From positions 790,549 through 854,548 of the forward strand of contig NW_021940920.1 in the NCBI RefSeq assembly GCF_004337985.1: 64,000 bases of DNA, given 5' to 3'. Positions within the stretch are counted from its first letter, which is position 1; the number at the start of each line of letters is the position of its first letter. Below the pieces are notes generated by a model. That model did no database searches, had not been told where the DNA came from, and saw nothing but the letters and a program-made list of their open reading frames with translations. Positions 11,039 through 21,817 of this stretch are shown in pieces. Source of the DNA: Pyricularia pennisetigena (lineage: Eukaryota > Ascomycota > Sordariomycetes > Magnaporthales > Pyriculariaceae). A program made the position numbers and the translations under genes.

Positions 11039-14000
11039 TTAGTCCTCCTGGTACGAAATCTTCCTCATCTCGCCCAGCCTTGACCTCGCTGCGCTGAGAG
11101 CATTCTCCAGTTGTAAAATCTCGACCTGCAAAACAAAGAGAAGTGTGTCAGTTTCGTATCAAGTTGCACAGGGTAACTGAAATTGGTAGCCCAGACGACG
11201 ACAAAGAGACATACCTGCTGCTCCATTTCCCGGACCTTGAACTCGTGTGATCCCAGCTTCGAATAGTCGACCTTTTCGTCTTCGCCCTCCCGCTCCTTAA
11301 TGAGCGCCTGGACCTGCCTGACCAAAGCTCGGCAGGCCGCACCAACGGCCTTGCTCGCAGTCTCAAGGCCCTCCTGGCTCTTGGACATGAAACCTGCCTT
11401 GACCCTGGACGCGGCCACGAGCTGTGCCGTCGATGCCGCAACGTCGTTGGAAGCAACAATGAGCTGCTCTGGACTGTTCCTGTTGCTGATGACGCCGTCT
11501 GCCGTCTCAATCAGCGTGTTGGTCGAAGAAGCGACGGCCTTGGCCGCCGAGATGAGCCCCTCGGTCCAGCGGTTGTTCTTCTTGTAGAAGGCCGTCCGAC
11601 TTGAAGTGCCACGCCCAGCCTGCACAATCTCCTGCTGCGTCGCCGTCGCCGCCTTGATAAGCTGTGCAATGGCATTTGTGATGGCCATGGCTGCATCCAA
11701 AATCGAATCATTAACCTTGAGCTCGTAGGTGCTGTATCCATCCCTCGGCTTGTTCTTCAGCTTGGCCAATCTGGCGGCGGCGGCAGCAATCGCATCGGCC
11801 GCCTTGCTCAGCTCATTATCAACAATCTCACCAAGATCTCCCTTGAGCTTGCCGAAGCCGGGCGCAAAAGTCTCAACCAGCTTGGACAATTTCTGGAGGT
11901 TCATCTGAACATCATTGTTGCTGTTGATAACCACATCCGTCTTCTGGATCGGGTCCATGCCCTCGAGCCGGAAGCTCTGCAAGCCACGAAGGAACTTGAC
12001 CGTCGAGAGGGCAGACTGGCGTGCACCATTCATCAGAGAATCAGTCTTCCTGTCGTCGGTCGCCAGGCGCGTTATACCCTTGGTGTTGTTGCAAACATCT
12101 GCAAGGGCGCTGGCAAAGATGTTGACCGACTTGATTAGCTCCGAATGGGTGCTGTTGGGTCCGTCGGCGATAAAGTTATTAAACGCTGTGGCAAACTCCA
12201 TCGCGCTTGAAGAGGCCTTCTCGATCGTGGATAGGACGTATGTCGGTGATGCGTTCTGGTTACCGGCTTGCATAGTCGAGTCGAGCTCATACACAGCATC
12301 GTCCACACGCTGAACGCCAGCCTGCAGCACCGAGTCAATGATATCGTTGATCTTGTCCAAATTCGACATGATCAAAGCATCAATCTGACCGTCGAGCGCA
12401 TGGTCCGTCTCGCCCTGGTTTTGCCTCAAATCGTTGAGCTCAATCAAAGTCTGGTCCATGCCTGCCTTGTAGACCTCCAGCTCCTCCTCCTTCTCGCGGA
12501 GCAGCTGCTCAAGGTCAGAGCCGCCATCGCGCAGCTTATCCTGGGCCTCCTCGAGAGCCCGGGTCTTGTTGCGCAGTGCCTCCTCGAGATCGGCCATCTC
12601 ACGGTTGTACTTGGACAGCATAGTCGATAGCTCGTTGCCCTTGCTGCGCTCAAGGTTATCCGCCCGATCGTTCGCCATGCGGAGCTCACGCTTCAGTTTC
12701 TCAACCTCGTCCTTATTAGAGCCCGAAAGCCTGTCTTTCTCGTGTAGAGCTCGGTCCCTCTCCCGAATCATATCCGCAAGTTCCAAGTTCTTGGTCTTAA
12801 TTTCGCGCTCCAGCTTCTCCCTCTTCTCAATAGCCTCCTGAGCAGATGCGGCCTTGAGCTGGACCGACTTGAACTTTTGTAACAGATCCAAGTGTTCGTG
12901 ACGCAGCTGTGAGTAAAGTTTTGCCAGAGCCTCATATTTTGAGCGCCACGTGTTGAGCTGCTCCTGCAGTGCACGAATCTGGTCGTCTTTGCTGTTCATC
13001 TGCTGGCCCAAGCTGCTTTGGATGTGCTGCAGCTCTCCCTCCAAGGCTTTCACTCGCTGGTCGTATTGCTGCAGCATGAGCTGATCCTGCTCATACTGAG
13101 CCCTGGCACGCAGGTTCTCCTGTTCAAGCTCAGCGAGACGTCCTTGGGTGGCCATGCGCGCTTGCTGTTCCAAAAGCGCTTGGTGTTCTCTCTGTTGCTG
13201 CTCTGCCAAAGCCCTCTGCTGTTGTTCAAATTGCTGCTGCGCAAGCATCTGAGCTTGCTCCTGGGCCAGCATCTGCTGACGCTGTCTTTCCTCAAGCGCT
13301 CTCTGCTGTGCCTCATACTCTCTGTTTTGCTCCTCAAGCTGGTTGCTCCAGAAATCATTAATCACGCCAGGCTCTTCGTTCTTTGGTTGAGGCGGAGGGG
13401 TCGGCTGTCGCTCAATCTCCTGTTTTGGCCTTGCCGGAAGTGCCGGAGAGTTTTCATCTTCGGCGAGAAGGTTTGGAGGGTCTTGAGGAAGCTTGGGGAT
13501 GTTGATCAAGCTCGTCAAGTAACGCAGATTCGAACACTCGTAGTAGAACTTAACCAAACGATAGTGTTGTGCGTTATACCTCTCCCGGAGCGGCTCGAGG
13601 GCCTCATCATCGCCGGTGGCTGTTGCGTGTTAGAGCTTGCAGAAGCACAGCGCGAGCATATCAGTATCTTTATCTTTGGCACTCACTAGAATGCATGGCT
13701 CGGAGCATGCTCGTGATAAACTTGTAGATTCCGTAACTCTCCTGAACCAACGGCACCAGCGCCGATATCCTACACTCATTGTTGCCAACATTGCGGAAGT
13801 GCGAGAAGATGAGCTTCTGGAATTGATCGATCCTGTCCTGTAGAGTCATGAGGTCGGTGATGGTCTCGTATCCCTCGTTGGGGTCGTTGATCACCTTCAA
13901 GCTCACATACTCCTCGTACTCAAAGGTGCCGTTGAATTCTGGATGTTGTTGGTGGAAGGACAGCTTGGACAGCAGGAAGCTGACGTATTCCTGGATCAAA

Positions 14001-14326
14001 GGACCATATCCGCGCACACCCTCGCCAGCCATACCGCGACTCAAACTGTCGATCCATGACCGGTTCGCCATAGCCTCTCGAAGGGTGGATGGATGGCCCT
14101 CCTGAAGGACCTTGTGTATGGTAATGAGGGCCTTGAAGGTCTGGACCTCGTCGGCAAGGATGGGCTGGACCTTCATGGCGCCCCAGAAGGACTGGGAGGA
14201 CTTGTGGTCCCATGTGAAGACGATGCAGCTCCGTACATGTTTCCGCTTGGGTGCCGTTTCGTCGGTGCTGGTGGCCTTTTTGACATTGATCGAGAGCTCA
14301 GTCTCGGACCTGGGTTTGGGAGGCAT
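11039..14326 (-). CDS. sla2: Endocytic adaptor Sla2/End4 (HIP1R family)
   Basis: Cortical-patch protein that links clathrin-coated membrane to actin during endocytosis. Exons on the minus strand are 14326-13687, 13619-11215 and 11125-11039, giving 1043 residues, normal for Sla2. The N-terminal ANTH domain (about 1-280) contains the lysine-rich KRKHVRSCIVFTWDHK phosphoinositide-binding patch. A Gln/Glu-rich coiled coil follows (about 300-640). The C-terminal talin-like I/LWEQ (THATCH) actin-binding module occupies about 790-1030 and ends in a short helix, KISYQED. Introns are 67 and 89 bp with GTGAGT and GTATGT donors. The start is the first ATG of the frame. An in-frame GTG just before it is not needed. 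Confidence 0.95.
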
Positions 14327-15357
14327 CACTGTTAGTATAATGGCAGTCGTCGTCGTCGCCGCCGGTTAGATTGCGATTTTGAAGAAGGGCACAACTCGAC
14401 ATCACAGCGTGCGCTCGCTGGGGAAGGGTATCGACGGACTTTGCATGATCGAGACTGCGAATGGTTGCCATGCTGGGCAGATCTGTTGTGTGGTTCGTCG
14501 CAGCGAATCAGAGGTTGATGGTGACTTGGCGAAGGGATGGAGGTTGTGAAAGCTGCAGAAAGCCGGGCTTGGGAGCTTGCGACTGAATTGGGCCAAGATT
14601 GTAGTTGGGGTACGGGGATGGTGGGTATCGGTTGCGGGAGAGCAGCCAGGCACACCAAGGTACCTTTGGGGTAGGTGTGTCTGCTATGCGATAACTTCAA
14701 CCTGTCCACACAGCTCTAAGCAAAAAGACTGTCAAGAAAATCACAGTATTTCGCTCTATTTCAGTTGGAAGCCGTAGGCGAATGTCAAATTCAATAACGG
14801 TCCAAATCAGGCAGAGACGCAACCGCTCGGGAGAGATTCATCAAGGTCGTCGTCAGCGATTGACTGGCACAAACTGCCAAGGCAAAGTATGGGGGAGCAT
14901 GGCAACGTACGTGCTCAGCCACCACCGACCAGAAGCATCCAATCAGCCGCCAGCAGCTGTGCTAGTGGATAGTGTGACGACAGTGCCCCCCACCAACGAT
15001 TTGGGCCCGCGCAAAGAAAATGCGACCAAAATGAGAAGAAAGAGGGAGAAAGTAGACGGTATGATGATCGAAACTTATTCATGAGTTCGAACGCGACGGG
15101 AGTGATACTTACTCAGTTTTACCGCTGTCATTCTCAAAACGAAGTCACTCTAAATACATTTGATTCATTTGCGATGGTTAAGATAATCACTTGATTATTA
15201 TCAGAAGTCAAGGTCGTGCCTAACGTTACAAATGCAAAGGAACTCAATAAAAGAAATCAATAAATGAAATAGTGTCCCAAAGAGAGTATATCAACACCAT
15301 ACGCCGACGCGTCCCTAAAAGAAAAAAAGAAAAAAACCGCCGTAAGCAATCCATTCA
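14327..15357. other. Intergenic, sla2 promoter and sos7-like 3' flank
   Basis: Upstream region of sla2 on the minus strand, followed by the 3' flank of the next minus-strand gene. Small ORFs here (14332-14777, 14782-15084) look like chance frames. A short GAC/CGT-type trinucleotide run lies at 14346-14362. Confidence 0.5.
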
Positions 15358-16233
15358 TCAGCTCTTGATCTCCAACATCGACTTCAGCAACGCCTCTGAA
15401 GTCCTCCACCACCTGCCCCTCTCCTCCAAATCATCCTCAGCACCACCCAGCGCAGCCTCCTTCCTCCTCTTTGCCTCCTTCGCTGCAGCAGTACTATTTT
15501 GCCTCTTGGCCTCCAGAGGTACCAGTTCCGCCTGCAACCGCTCCATCTCCTTCCTCTTCCTGGGCGCCGCGGCTTTAAGGGTCTCCAGCCTCCTGTCCAG
15601 CTCCCTGACCTCAGCTGCCCTCTGCTCTGTCAGTGCGACTGTCTTGGCCAGCGGCATCCGCATCTCCGAGCTTCCGCCCTCGGCGAGCTCGTTGGTCCTG
15701 CTCCGGAGCTCCGCGACCGCCTCCTCCAGCCCGCCGATGCGGTCAGGCATCTCGGCCAGCTGCACCCTCTCCAGCTCGATCTTCTCCTGCCGCCTGGCCA
15801 GGTCCGCCCCCTTGCGTTCCAGCTCGGCAATCAGCGCCTCCACCTCCCTCTTTAGTGCCTTGAGCTCCGCCTTGACGGCCGCGTTGCCCGCCTCCAGCTC
15901 GGCATTCTCGCTGGGGTCCACGATGAGCGGCGGATCGCCGACGATGGCGCGGATGAACTTTTCCTTGGTGACTTGCTCCACGTAACTGAAGCGCAGTTTG
16001 GCGAACAGCTCCTTGTAGTGCTCCAGATCTGCCTCCAAAGACGCCGGCGTCGGGGCGTCCAGGGATGTGGTTGATATGTCGGACGTGCGCGCATTGTTAT
16101 TGCTGCCGGAGCCGTTGGCTTCTGACTGCTCCACTGCGCTTGTAATGGGCTCGGCGAGGCCGATGATTGTAAGTTCTCGCTTTGACGAGAGATTGTCGAT
16201 TTGCGCGACAACCTTGGCCGTCTTTTCGTCCAT
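15358..16233 (-). CDS. Coiled-coil protein, probable kinetochore Sos7
   Basis: Intronless ORF of 291 residues. A conserved-looking block (about residues 85-120) reads HYKELFAKLRFSYVEQ followed by TKEKFIRAIVGDPPLIV, which I associate with the Sos7 coiled-coil domain. Fission yeast Sos7 and its budding yeast counterpart Kre28 bind Spc7/Spc105 at the outer kinetochore. The rest is a long, highly charged coiled coil rich in Glu, Lys and Ala, ending in a WWRTSEALLKSML segment. No signal peptide or membrane helix is seen. The match rests on memory of one motif, so another coiled-coil family remains possible. It is transcribed divergently from the RS-rich gene at 16679. Confidence 0.85.
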   Translation of the reverse strand: MDEKTAKVVAQIDNLSSKRELTIIGLAEPITSAVEQSEANGSGSNNNARTSDISTTSLDAPTPASLEADLEHYKELFAKLRFSYVEQVTKEKFIRAIVGDPPLIVDPSENAELEAGNAAVKAELKALKREVEALIAELERKGADLARRQEKIELERVQLAEMPDRIGGLEEAVAELRSRTNELAEGGSSEMRMPLAKTVALTEQRAAEVRELDRRLETLKAAAPRKRKEMERLQAELVPLEAKRQNSTAAAKEAKRRKEAALGGAEDDLEERGRWWRTSEALLKSMLEIKS

Positions 16234-16678
16234 GGCAGCTGGTATTCTTTTTGATCTCCCGGTGTTGTTGTAAGCCGTAATCTAGACGATCTGCATTCAC
16301 CAGACTGATTGATAACTTTCCTCTCTGTTTGTGGGAGTTTTGGTAAAATACGGTCCACGCATCTGATCATGAAAGTTCGAGTAGCATGAACTACCGGCGT
16401 CGCGATTTAATTTCTGATCTCAGGTTGATCGCGACAGCCGGCGCTTATTTACAAAGAACTGTTTCGGGCTTAGCGTGGCAGTCGCGTGGAGCAACCCTGC
16501 CCCGCAAAAAGGTCCCCTTGATTCTTGGCCGCCATCGATGATGTGACGAGCTTGGCCATTCTTTGGTCATTAATAGCTGTTGGCCGACATTAGATGTTCG
16601 GATGTCAATCATTTTCTCTTTTCTCGCTTCCTTTCGCATATAGACCGTATATAATTTGGCCCTGCTTCCTAGCTTCTA
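16234..16678. promoter_or_regulatory. Divergent promoter region, sos7-like / RS-rich gene
   Basis: 445 bp between two divergently transcribed starts, so promoter elements for both should lie here. T-rich stretches precede 16679. I cannot point to a specific factor site. Confidence 0.4.
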
Positions 16679-17949
16679 ATGGCGGACCAGTCGCTCCTGA
16701 CCGACGATGCTGTCGCCGCCCGCCTCATCCAAGAAGCAGAGCATTCGCTGCGCTTCTCCTCGTACGGGATGGACTCCAGCGGCCCCAGGTATGATGGTAC
16801 TGGAAAGTCGCAGTTTCTGAAACAACTAGCTAACTCAACCGACGCATTGCTCATTTTAGGCCCGAAAACAAGCCAAAACCGAACACGCGCTTCCTGCGCA
16901 ACATAATACGCACCACCGAGAACCACAACGCGGCCCTCCTCGCCAAAGAGGCCGCCGAGTCCCAAGCCCGGTTACAAGAGCTTAGTGACGCCGAGGAGAA
17001 GACACGGCAGCGCCGGAGGCCGGATCCAAACGAGATGCGCAGGCGGCAGATGGGCAACATCTCTGCCATACTGCTCGGTGGTAAACGGAGGCGTGATGGT
17101 GAGGAGGGCTCTTCAAGGGAGATGAGACGTGGAGAGGAGAGTAGGACCGATGAACGTAGGTCTTCAAGGAGCCACCGGAGCTCGAACAAACCTAGTGAGG
17201 ACCGGGAGAGGCATAAGCGAAGGTCACGCACCACAAATAAGTCGGATGACGAGGAGGGATGCCGGCATAGGGAAAGGAGGAGAGACCGTGATCGCCAGTC
17301 TCGTGGCGACGACAGCCCACGAAGCAGTGATAAGAAGGACAGGCACTCTCGTCCCGACAAGGAAAAGACACGACACAGAAGGTCACAATCACCAGAGAGC
17401 AGCGAGAGGCGGCGTATCCGGTCGAGAAGGGATCGATCTCCCCTGAGGAGTCCCAAAGATGACGGCCGAAGTCGCAGGAAAGCCACAACCGGTAAGAGAC
17501 ATCACGATAGCGAGGATGAAGGGAATTATTCCGACCCACTGGAAGATGCGATCGGCCCCGCCCCACCACCACCCACCAAAGCCCGTGGCCGCGGCGCCGT
17601 ATCACAAGAATCTGGCATCGATGCTCGCTTCTCCAAGTTTTACGATCCTGCATCAGATCTGCACCATGAACCAGTAGACGGGGAGGAATGGGATGACGCG
17701 GTAGAGGCGTTCAGGGATCGTCAGAAATGGAAGGCACAGGGCGCAGAGAGGCTCCGTGCGGCCGGGTTCACGGATGATCAAATCAAGAAGTGGGAGAAAA
17801 GTGAGAGGACGTTGGTTGCAGGCGCCGATGCCGATGTCGACCTTGAAGACGTGCGGTGGGCAAAGAAGGGTGAGCAGCGGGAGTGGGATTTGGGCAAAAA
17901 GGTCAATAAGGACGGAACAGTGACACATGGGCCTGATTGGGCTAGTTAA
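16679..17949 (+). CDS. RS-rich nuclear protein, probably splicing related
   Basis: Exons are 16679-16788 and 16860-17949, giving 399 residues. The 71-bp intron has GTATGA, a GCTAAC branch and TTTTAG. The first ~95 residues hold a conserved-looking helical segment (TRFLRNIIRTTENHNAALLA). A long Arg/Ser/Asp/Glu-rich stretch (about 100-240) with many RS, RD and RE pairs follows, as in SR-like proteins. The C-terminus contains FSKFYDPASDLH, a DEWDDAVEA-like acidic helix and an RWAKKGEQREWD segment. Fungal homologues are often labelled pre-mRNA-splicing factor 38B-like, but I cannot confirm that relationship here. Low-complexity RS sequence alone would not prove a splicing role. Likely nuclear. 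Confidence 0.85.
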
Positions 17950-18620
17950 TACGGCAATATGAATATGGTCACCAGGAACGCGAGGCTTACAGATGGACGT
18001 CTCACCTCAGACACTTTACTCTTACGGCCAATGGTCGAATCTAATTGCATGTATCTTTGAGGGAGGGCAAGCGAAAGCAAAGAAAAGATAACTTATGATA
18101 ATAATGCCAAGAGGTGGCTTTGTGGCAAACGCTGTGTTGCGTTATCTTGCTACTGAAGCTCCATGTTATCTGTGCTAGAGATCTAGAGAGCTGTGTCAGA
18201 ATTAAGAGTGCAGAAACTTTTCGAAGATGGAGCCCAACTTAATAATTGACCCCAGAATAATGCGAAAATCCCAGTTCATCAGCCGTTGTCTTACCAAGCA
18301 TCCCTGTCAACATAGGCGTACGTTGGGAACAAAATGTGCGCTGTTCGCTCCGAGGAGGGCTGCCCTGTACACCGTATCAAGGTGCCATCTTCACTCCCAG
18401 ACATCACGGGAACATCAACAGACGAGGTCAAGGATTTCTTTGTATTTGGGAGCAGCAAAAGGCTCCGTTACGTGAATTCATACCACATGCCGTGGCCCAA
18501 AACGCCGTGAATCAGTGACTTTAGACTCCGATTTTTCCCATGACCGCCGAAAAAAGACATTTTTGATGAAACCCTTCATAACCCAGCCAGTGCATAATGA
18601 CGAGAAACAAAACGAGATAT
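17950..18620. other. Intergenic, convergent 3' flanks
   Basis: Lies between the 3' ends of the RS-rich gene (+) and rps9 (-). Only short chance ORFs are present, for example 18227-18475. It probably holds both 3' untranslated regions. Confidence 0.5.
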
Positions 18621-19464
18621 TTACTCCTCATCCTCGTCATCACCGGCGTCGTCACCGCCCTCGGCGGCCTTGGCCTTCTTTCTGCGGACACGGCCGGGAC
18701 GGCCACCGCCAAAGGGCGAGGTAAGAGCGAAGTCAATGTGCTTCTGGGAGTCGAGACGGACGACGAACGAGGGGACGTTGACGATCTGCTTGCCGACGCG
18801 GATGTGGCGCTGACGGATGAGGACACGGGCGTGGTGGATAGACTTGGCGAGACCCAGCTTGTAGACGCAGGTCTGGAGACGGCGCTCCAGGAAGTCCTCG
18901 ACCTTCAGGGCCAGCACGTAATCGAGCTTCATGCGCGACTCGTCGAGCACACCAACACGCACCAGACGGCGAATCAAGGCGTTACCCTCGAACAGGCGCT
19001 TGGGGTCCTTCTCGTCGAGGGTAAGAAGCTGACTGTAGGGGTGTTAGTGGGGGTTCTTGCGGGTAAAGGTTGCCTCTCCTGCTGTCTTAAATCGGGTTGA
19101 AAGTACATACCGGGCAGCACGACGAATCTTGGATAGAGTAAGCTGGACACGCCAGACCTCACGTTTGTTCTTAAGACCGAACTCGCCGACGAGCTTCAGC
19201 TCAGAGTCCCTGAATTGCGGTAAACATCGTTAGCTCCTTGGTTCACTTCAGACTTAAGCAGAGACAAGCTACTGCTCAGTGGCCCAGTGATCAACAAGGA
19301 AAATTGGAGGAGTTGGCAATTACAATCGAGCGGCCTCGAAGGGACGACGCGGCACCCTGTGAACGAGATTAAAATGTTAGCAATTGACAAGCCGCGTTGT
19401 TTTTGATCGCTTTTCGCAATGAATATACTGACTTGGCCGTCTTGGAGTAAGATGGTCGAACCAT
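18621..19464 (-). CDS. rps9: 40S ribosomal protein S9 (uS4)
   Basis: Small-subunit ribosomal protein uS4, needed for 40S assembly and decoding accuracy. Four exons on the minus strand: 19464-19433, 19356-19324, 19209-19111 and 19032-18621, giving 191 residues, normal for eukaryotic S9. The start [11 protein letters not shown] is followed by [11 protein letters not shown], the usual eukaryotic N-terminus. The S4 RNA-binding domain is at about 105-165 ([20 protein letters not shown]). The C-terminus is the typical basic then acidic tail. All three introns are small (76, 114 and 78 bp) and lie near the 5' end, as is common for ribosomal protein genes. It is divergent from rpl21. Confidence 0.97.
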
Positions 19465-19853
19465 GTCTGATGACTTGTGTTATTGTCGGCGAGAGGCTGG
19501 TTGTGAGGCACAAGTGAGAGAACGGTCCAAGAAAGAAAGGATTGTGCGAAGAGCAAAGATAGAACCGATGATATTCCAGGAAAAAACGGAGGGGAACGAA
19601 AAAGCAGGGGAGGGAACGAAAAGAGCAGGTGCGCAACGCCCCACCTTAGGGTTTCCTTCCCGCAGTTGCAATTTGCTCACGGCTAGTAATGTGGACCCAT
19701 CGCACGTCCAGTCGCAGAAACCAATCCACCACACAAAAGTCTCCTCAACAGCCTCACATCATCAAAGTCGGCGGCTAGACTCGACGACGACGACGACGCC
19801 CAGCAGACCTTTTCAACTCTTCTCCCGTCGATAAACAAACCAAATCTGTCAAT
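19465..19853. promoter_or_regulatory. Shared divergent promoter of rps9 and rpl21
   Basis: 389 bp separate the start codons of two ribosomal protein genes pointing away from each other, so both promoters must fit here or within the first introns. It contains a TTAGGGTTT box roughly midway (19646-19654). A shared control region would suit genes needed in equal amounts. Confidence 0.7.
19646..19654 (+). promoter_or_regulatory. Telobox-like TTAGGGTTT site
   Basis: The sequence TTAGGGTTT (complement AAACCCTAA) sits near the middle of the rps9/rpl21 promoter. In many fungi outside the baker's yeast lineage, ribosomal protein promoters carry telomere-repeat-like boxes bound by Tbf1-type Myb factors. 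That is family knowledge. Binding here is inferred. Confidence 0.55.
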
Positions 19854-20695
19854 ATGGGACACCCGGCAGGCCTGCGTTCGTCTTCCCTTTGCCTTGTATT
19901 TCGCGCAAAGAGCCTTCAAAGACTCTTAACAAAATGATCCCAACATCGCTGACAACCTCTTCTCTCTCACAGGCGCGGGAACGCGTTATGCATTCTCTCG
20001 CGACTTCAGGAAGAAGGGCATGATCGCCCTGTCAACCTATCTTCGTCAATACCGGTACGATTCGAACGAGTTCCCAGTGATTTTTCGACTTTGAGACCGG
20101 GACGACGGCTAGGAAAACAGGAACTGACAGGCAAATAGTGTCGGAGACATCGTTGATATCAAGGCCAACGGTGCTGTTCAGAAGGGGTAAGAACACCTTG
20201 GACCATGAGACGGATTGGGACGGATAGACAGCTTTGCGGGCGGGCTACGGCCTGTGTCGGATCGGCCGCCAGGATGCACGGCTCGATACTCCGCTCCGCG
20301 AAGCTCTGTCGTGTCGACAGTGGCCATAGACCGGAAGAGGCTGACAAAAGTCGCAACCGAACAGTATGCCGCACAAGGTCTACCACGGCAAGACTGGTGT
20401 CGTCTACAACGTTACCAAGTCGGCCGTCGGTGTCATCATCTACAAGAAGGTCAAGCACCGCTACATTGAGAAGCGCATCAACCTGAGGATCGAGCACGTC
20501 ATCCACTCGCGCTCGCGTGAGGGATTCCTGCGCCGCGTTAAGGAGAACGCCGAGGCCAAGAGGAAGGCCAAGGCCGAGGGCACCACCATCCAGCTCAAGC
20601 GCCAGGCCCTCCAGCCCCGTGAGGAGAGGACCGTGTCGACCAAGGACAACAAGCCCATCAGCCTTGCCCCCGTCGCCTACGAGACCACGATTTAA
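19854..20695 (+). CDS. rpl21: 60S ribosomal protein L21 (eL21)
   Basis: Large-subunit ribosomal protein eL21. Four exons: 19854-19875, 19973-20054, 20139-20186 and 20365-20695, giving 160 residues, the standard length for fungal L21. The first exon codes only seven and a third codons and joins as MGHPAGLR-AGTRYAFSRDF, the canonical eL21 start. GMIALSTYLRQYRVGDIVDIK and KMPHK-type sequence follow, with a basic C-terminal helix. Introns are 97, 84 and 178 bp. The first donor is GTTCGT, a weak site, but it is required by the reading frame. It is paired with rps9 across a short divergent promoter. Confidence 0.97.
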
Positions 20696-21817
20696 ACGGA
20701 CGACTTTCTTCACACACTGTTTTCTTCGATCTGGTCGGTCAGGCGCGTTGGGACTTGCAAGTAACTTGGGAGGAGAGTGGACGTTCCGGTTGGTATTACT
20801 TTTTACTTTTTTTTTTTGGGCGCAACCCCGGGGTCCCAAAGAAAACCTTGCATGGTGTTTTTAAAGAAAAAAAATCATGGTTTTATTTTCGGATCGGAAC
20901 GGTATCTTCTCTCGCATGGGACACTGGGACATGGGGTTGAAAAAATCGCAATAGGGATAGAGCAAATTCCCCAAACGCAGATTCAGACCAAGATTAGGGC
21001 CTCTCGCTTAGAGGCCGGAGTTCTGGCGTCAAGTCGAATTGTGGACGTGATTTCTGTTCATGCTGGTTGCAGGCGCCGTCTCCATGCTGTGATGATGAAT
21101 GACTTGTCCAGACTTCGGATTACAGCACTCACAACCTACTTGGAATAAAATATTCAGCAACAAAACATTTTGCAGACTTGATCTTTGATTACCACAGTGC
21201 TGGCTGTCAATGTTTCCCTCCATTGTAAAGCCAGATGCAGAAAATACGGCAAAGTTCGGCAGCCCATTGTTGTGCAAATAGGACGGCACCGGTTTTGCTG
21301 ATGCTGGCTTACCTAAGCCAGCCGACTTGCCGACGCCCAACGTGATGAAATGGGCATAGTCTTCGATGCACCGTCCCAGATTGGGATCTACAAAGGGCAC
21401 TCGAGCTGAATATTACCTTTACACGAGTAGCGAATGCGAAAAAAAAAGTAAATAATAGACTAGGTCTAGACGTGGTCGGGTGAAACTTTCTCGGCGTTGA
21501 GTCGGTTATAAAGCTACGTTGTCCTCATCACAAGAATCAACGTTCAGAAACCAACTTTTTTTCCCCAGCCAATATAGCGAAACTTGAACTCAAACCACTC
21601 GACGGCGGGGGTAACAAATCAATCACCATACAAGATCATCAGAGAGAGTCCAAGAAAAGAAATAACATAGGAGATTAAGAAGGTGTATCTGTGTATCAGA
21701 GCATCGTACATCAAGCAAAAGCAAACAACATCTCGTGAGCGAGCCACGCCTTTTATTTTTTATTTTTTTTGGTTCCCTTCCATCTTTCCTCAGAACGGCC
21801 ACGTGGCCAAAACCTTT
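20696..21817. other. Intergenic, rpl21/pmt1 convergent 3' flanks
   Basis: Holds the 3' untranslated regions of rpl21 (+) and pmt1 (-). Minus-strand ORF 21029-21400 has no recognisable motif. A-rich and T-rich runs occur at 20804-20818, 20865-20875 and 21440-21448. Nothing else is supported. Confidence 0.5.

Noticed and set aside
14331..14340. TACTAACAG just upstream of the sla2 start on the minus strand, resembling a branch point plus acceptor
   Set aside because: Branch and AG are only about three bases apart, too close for splicing, and no donor or upstream coding exon was found.
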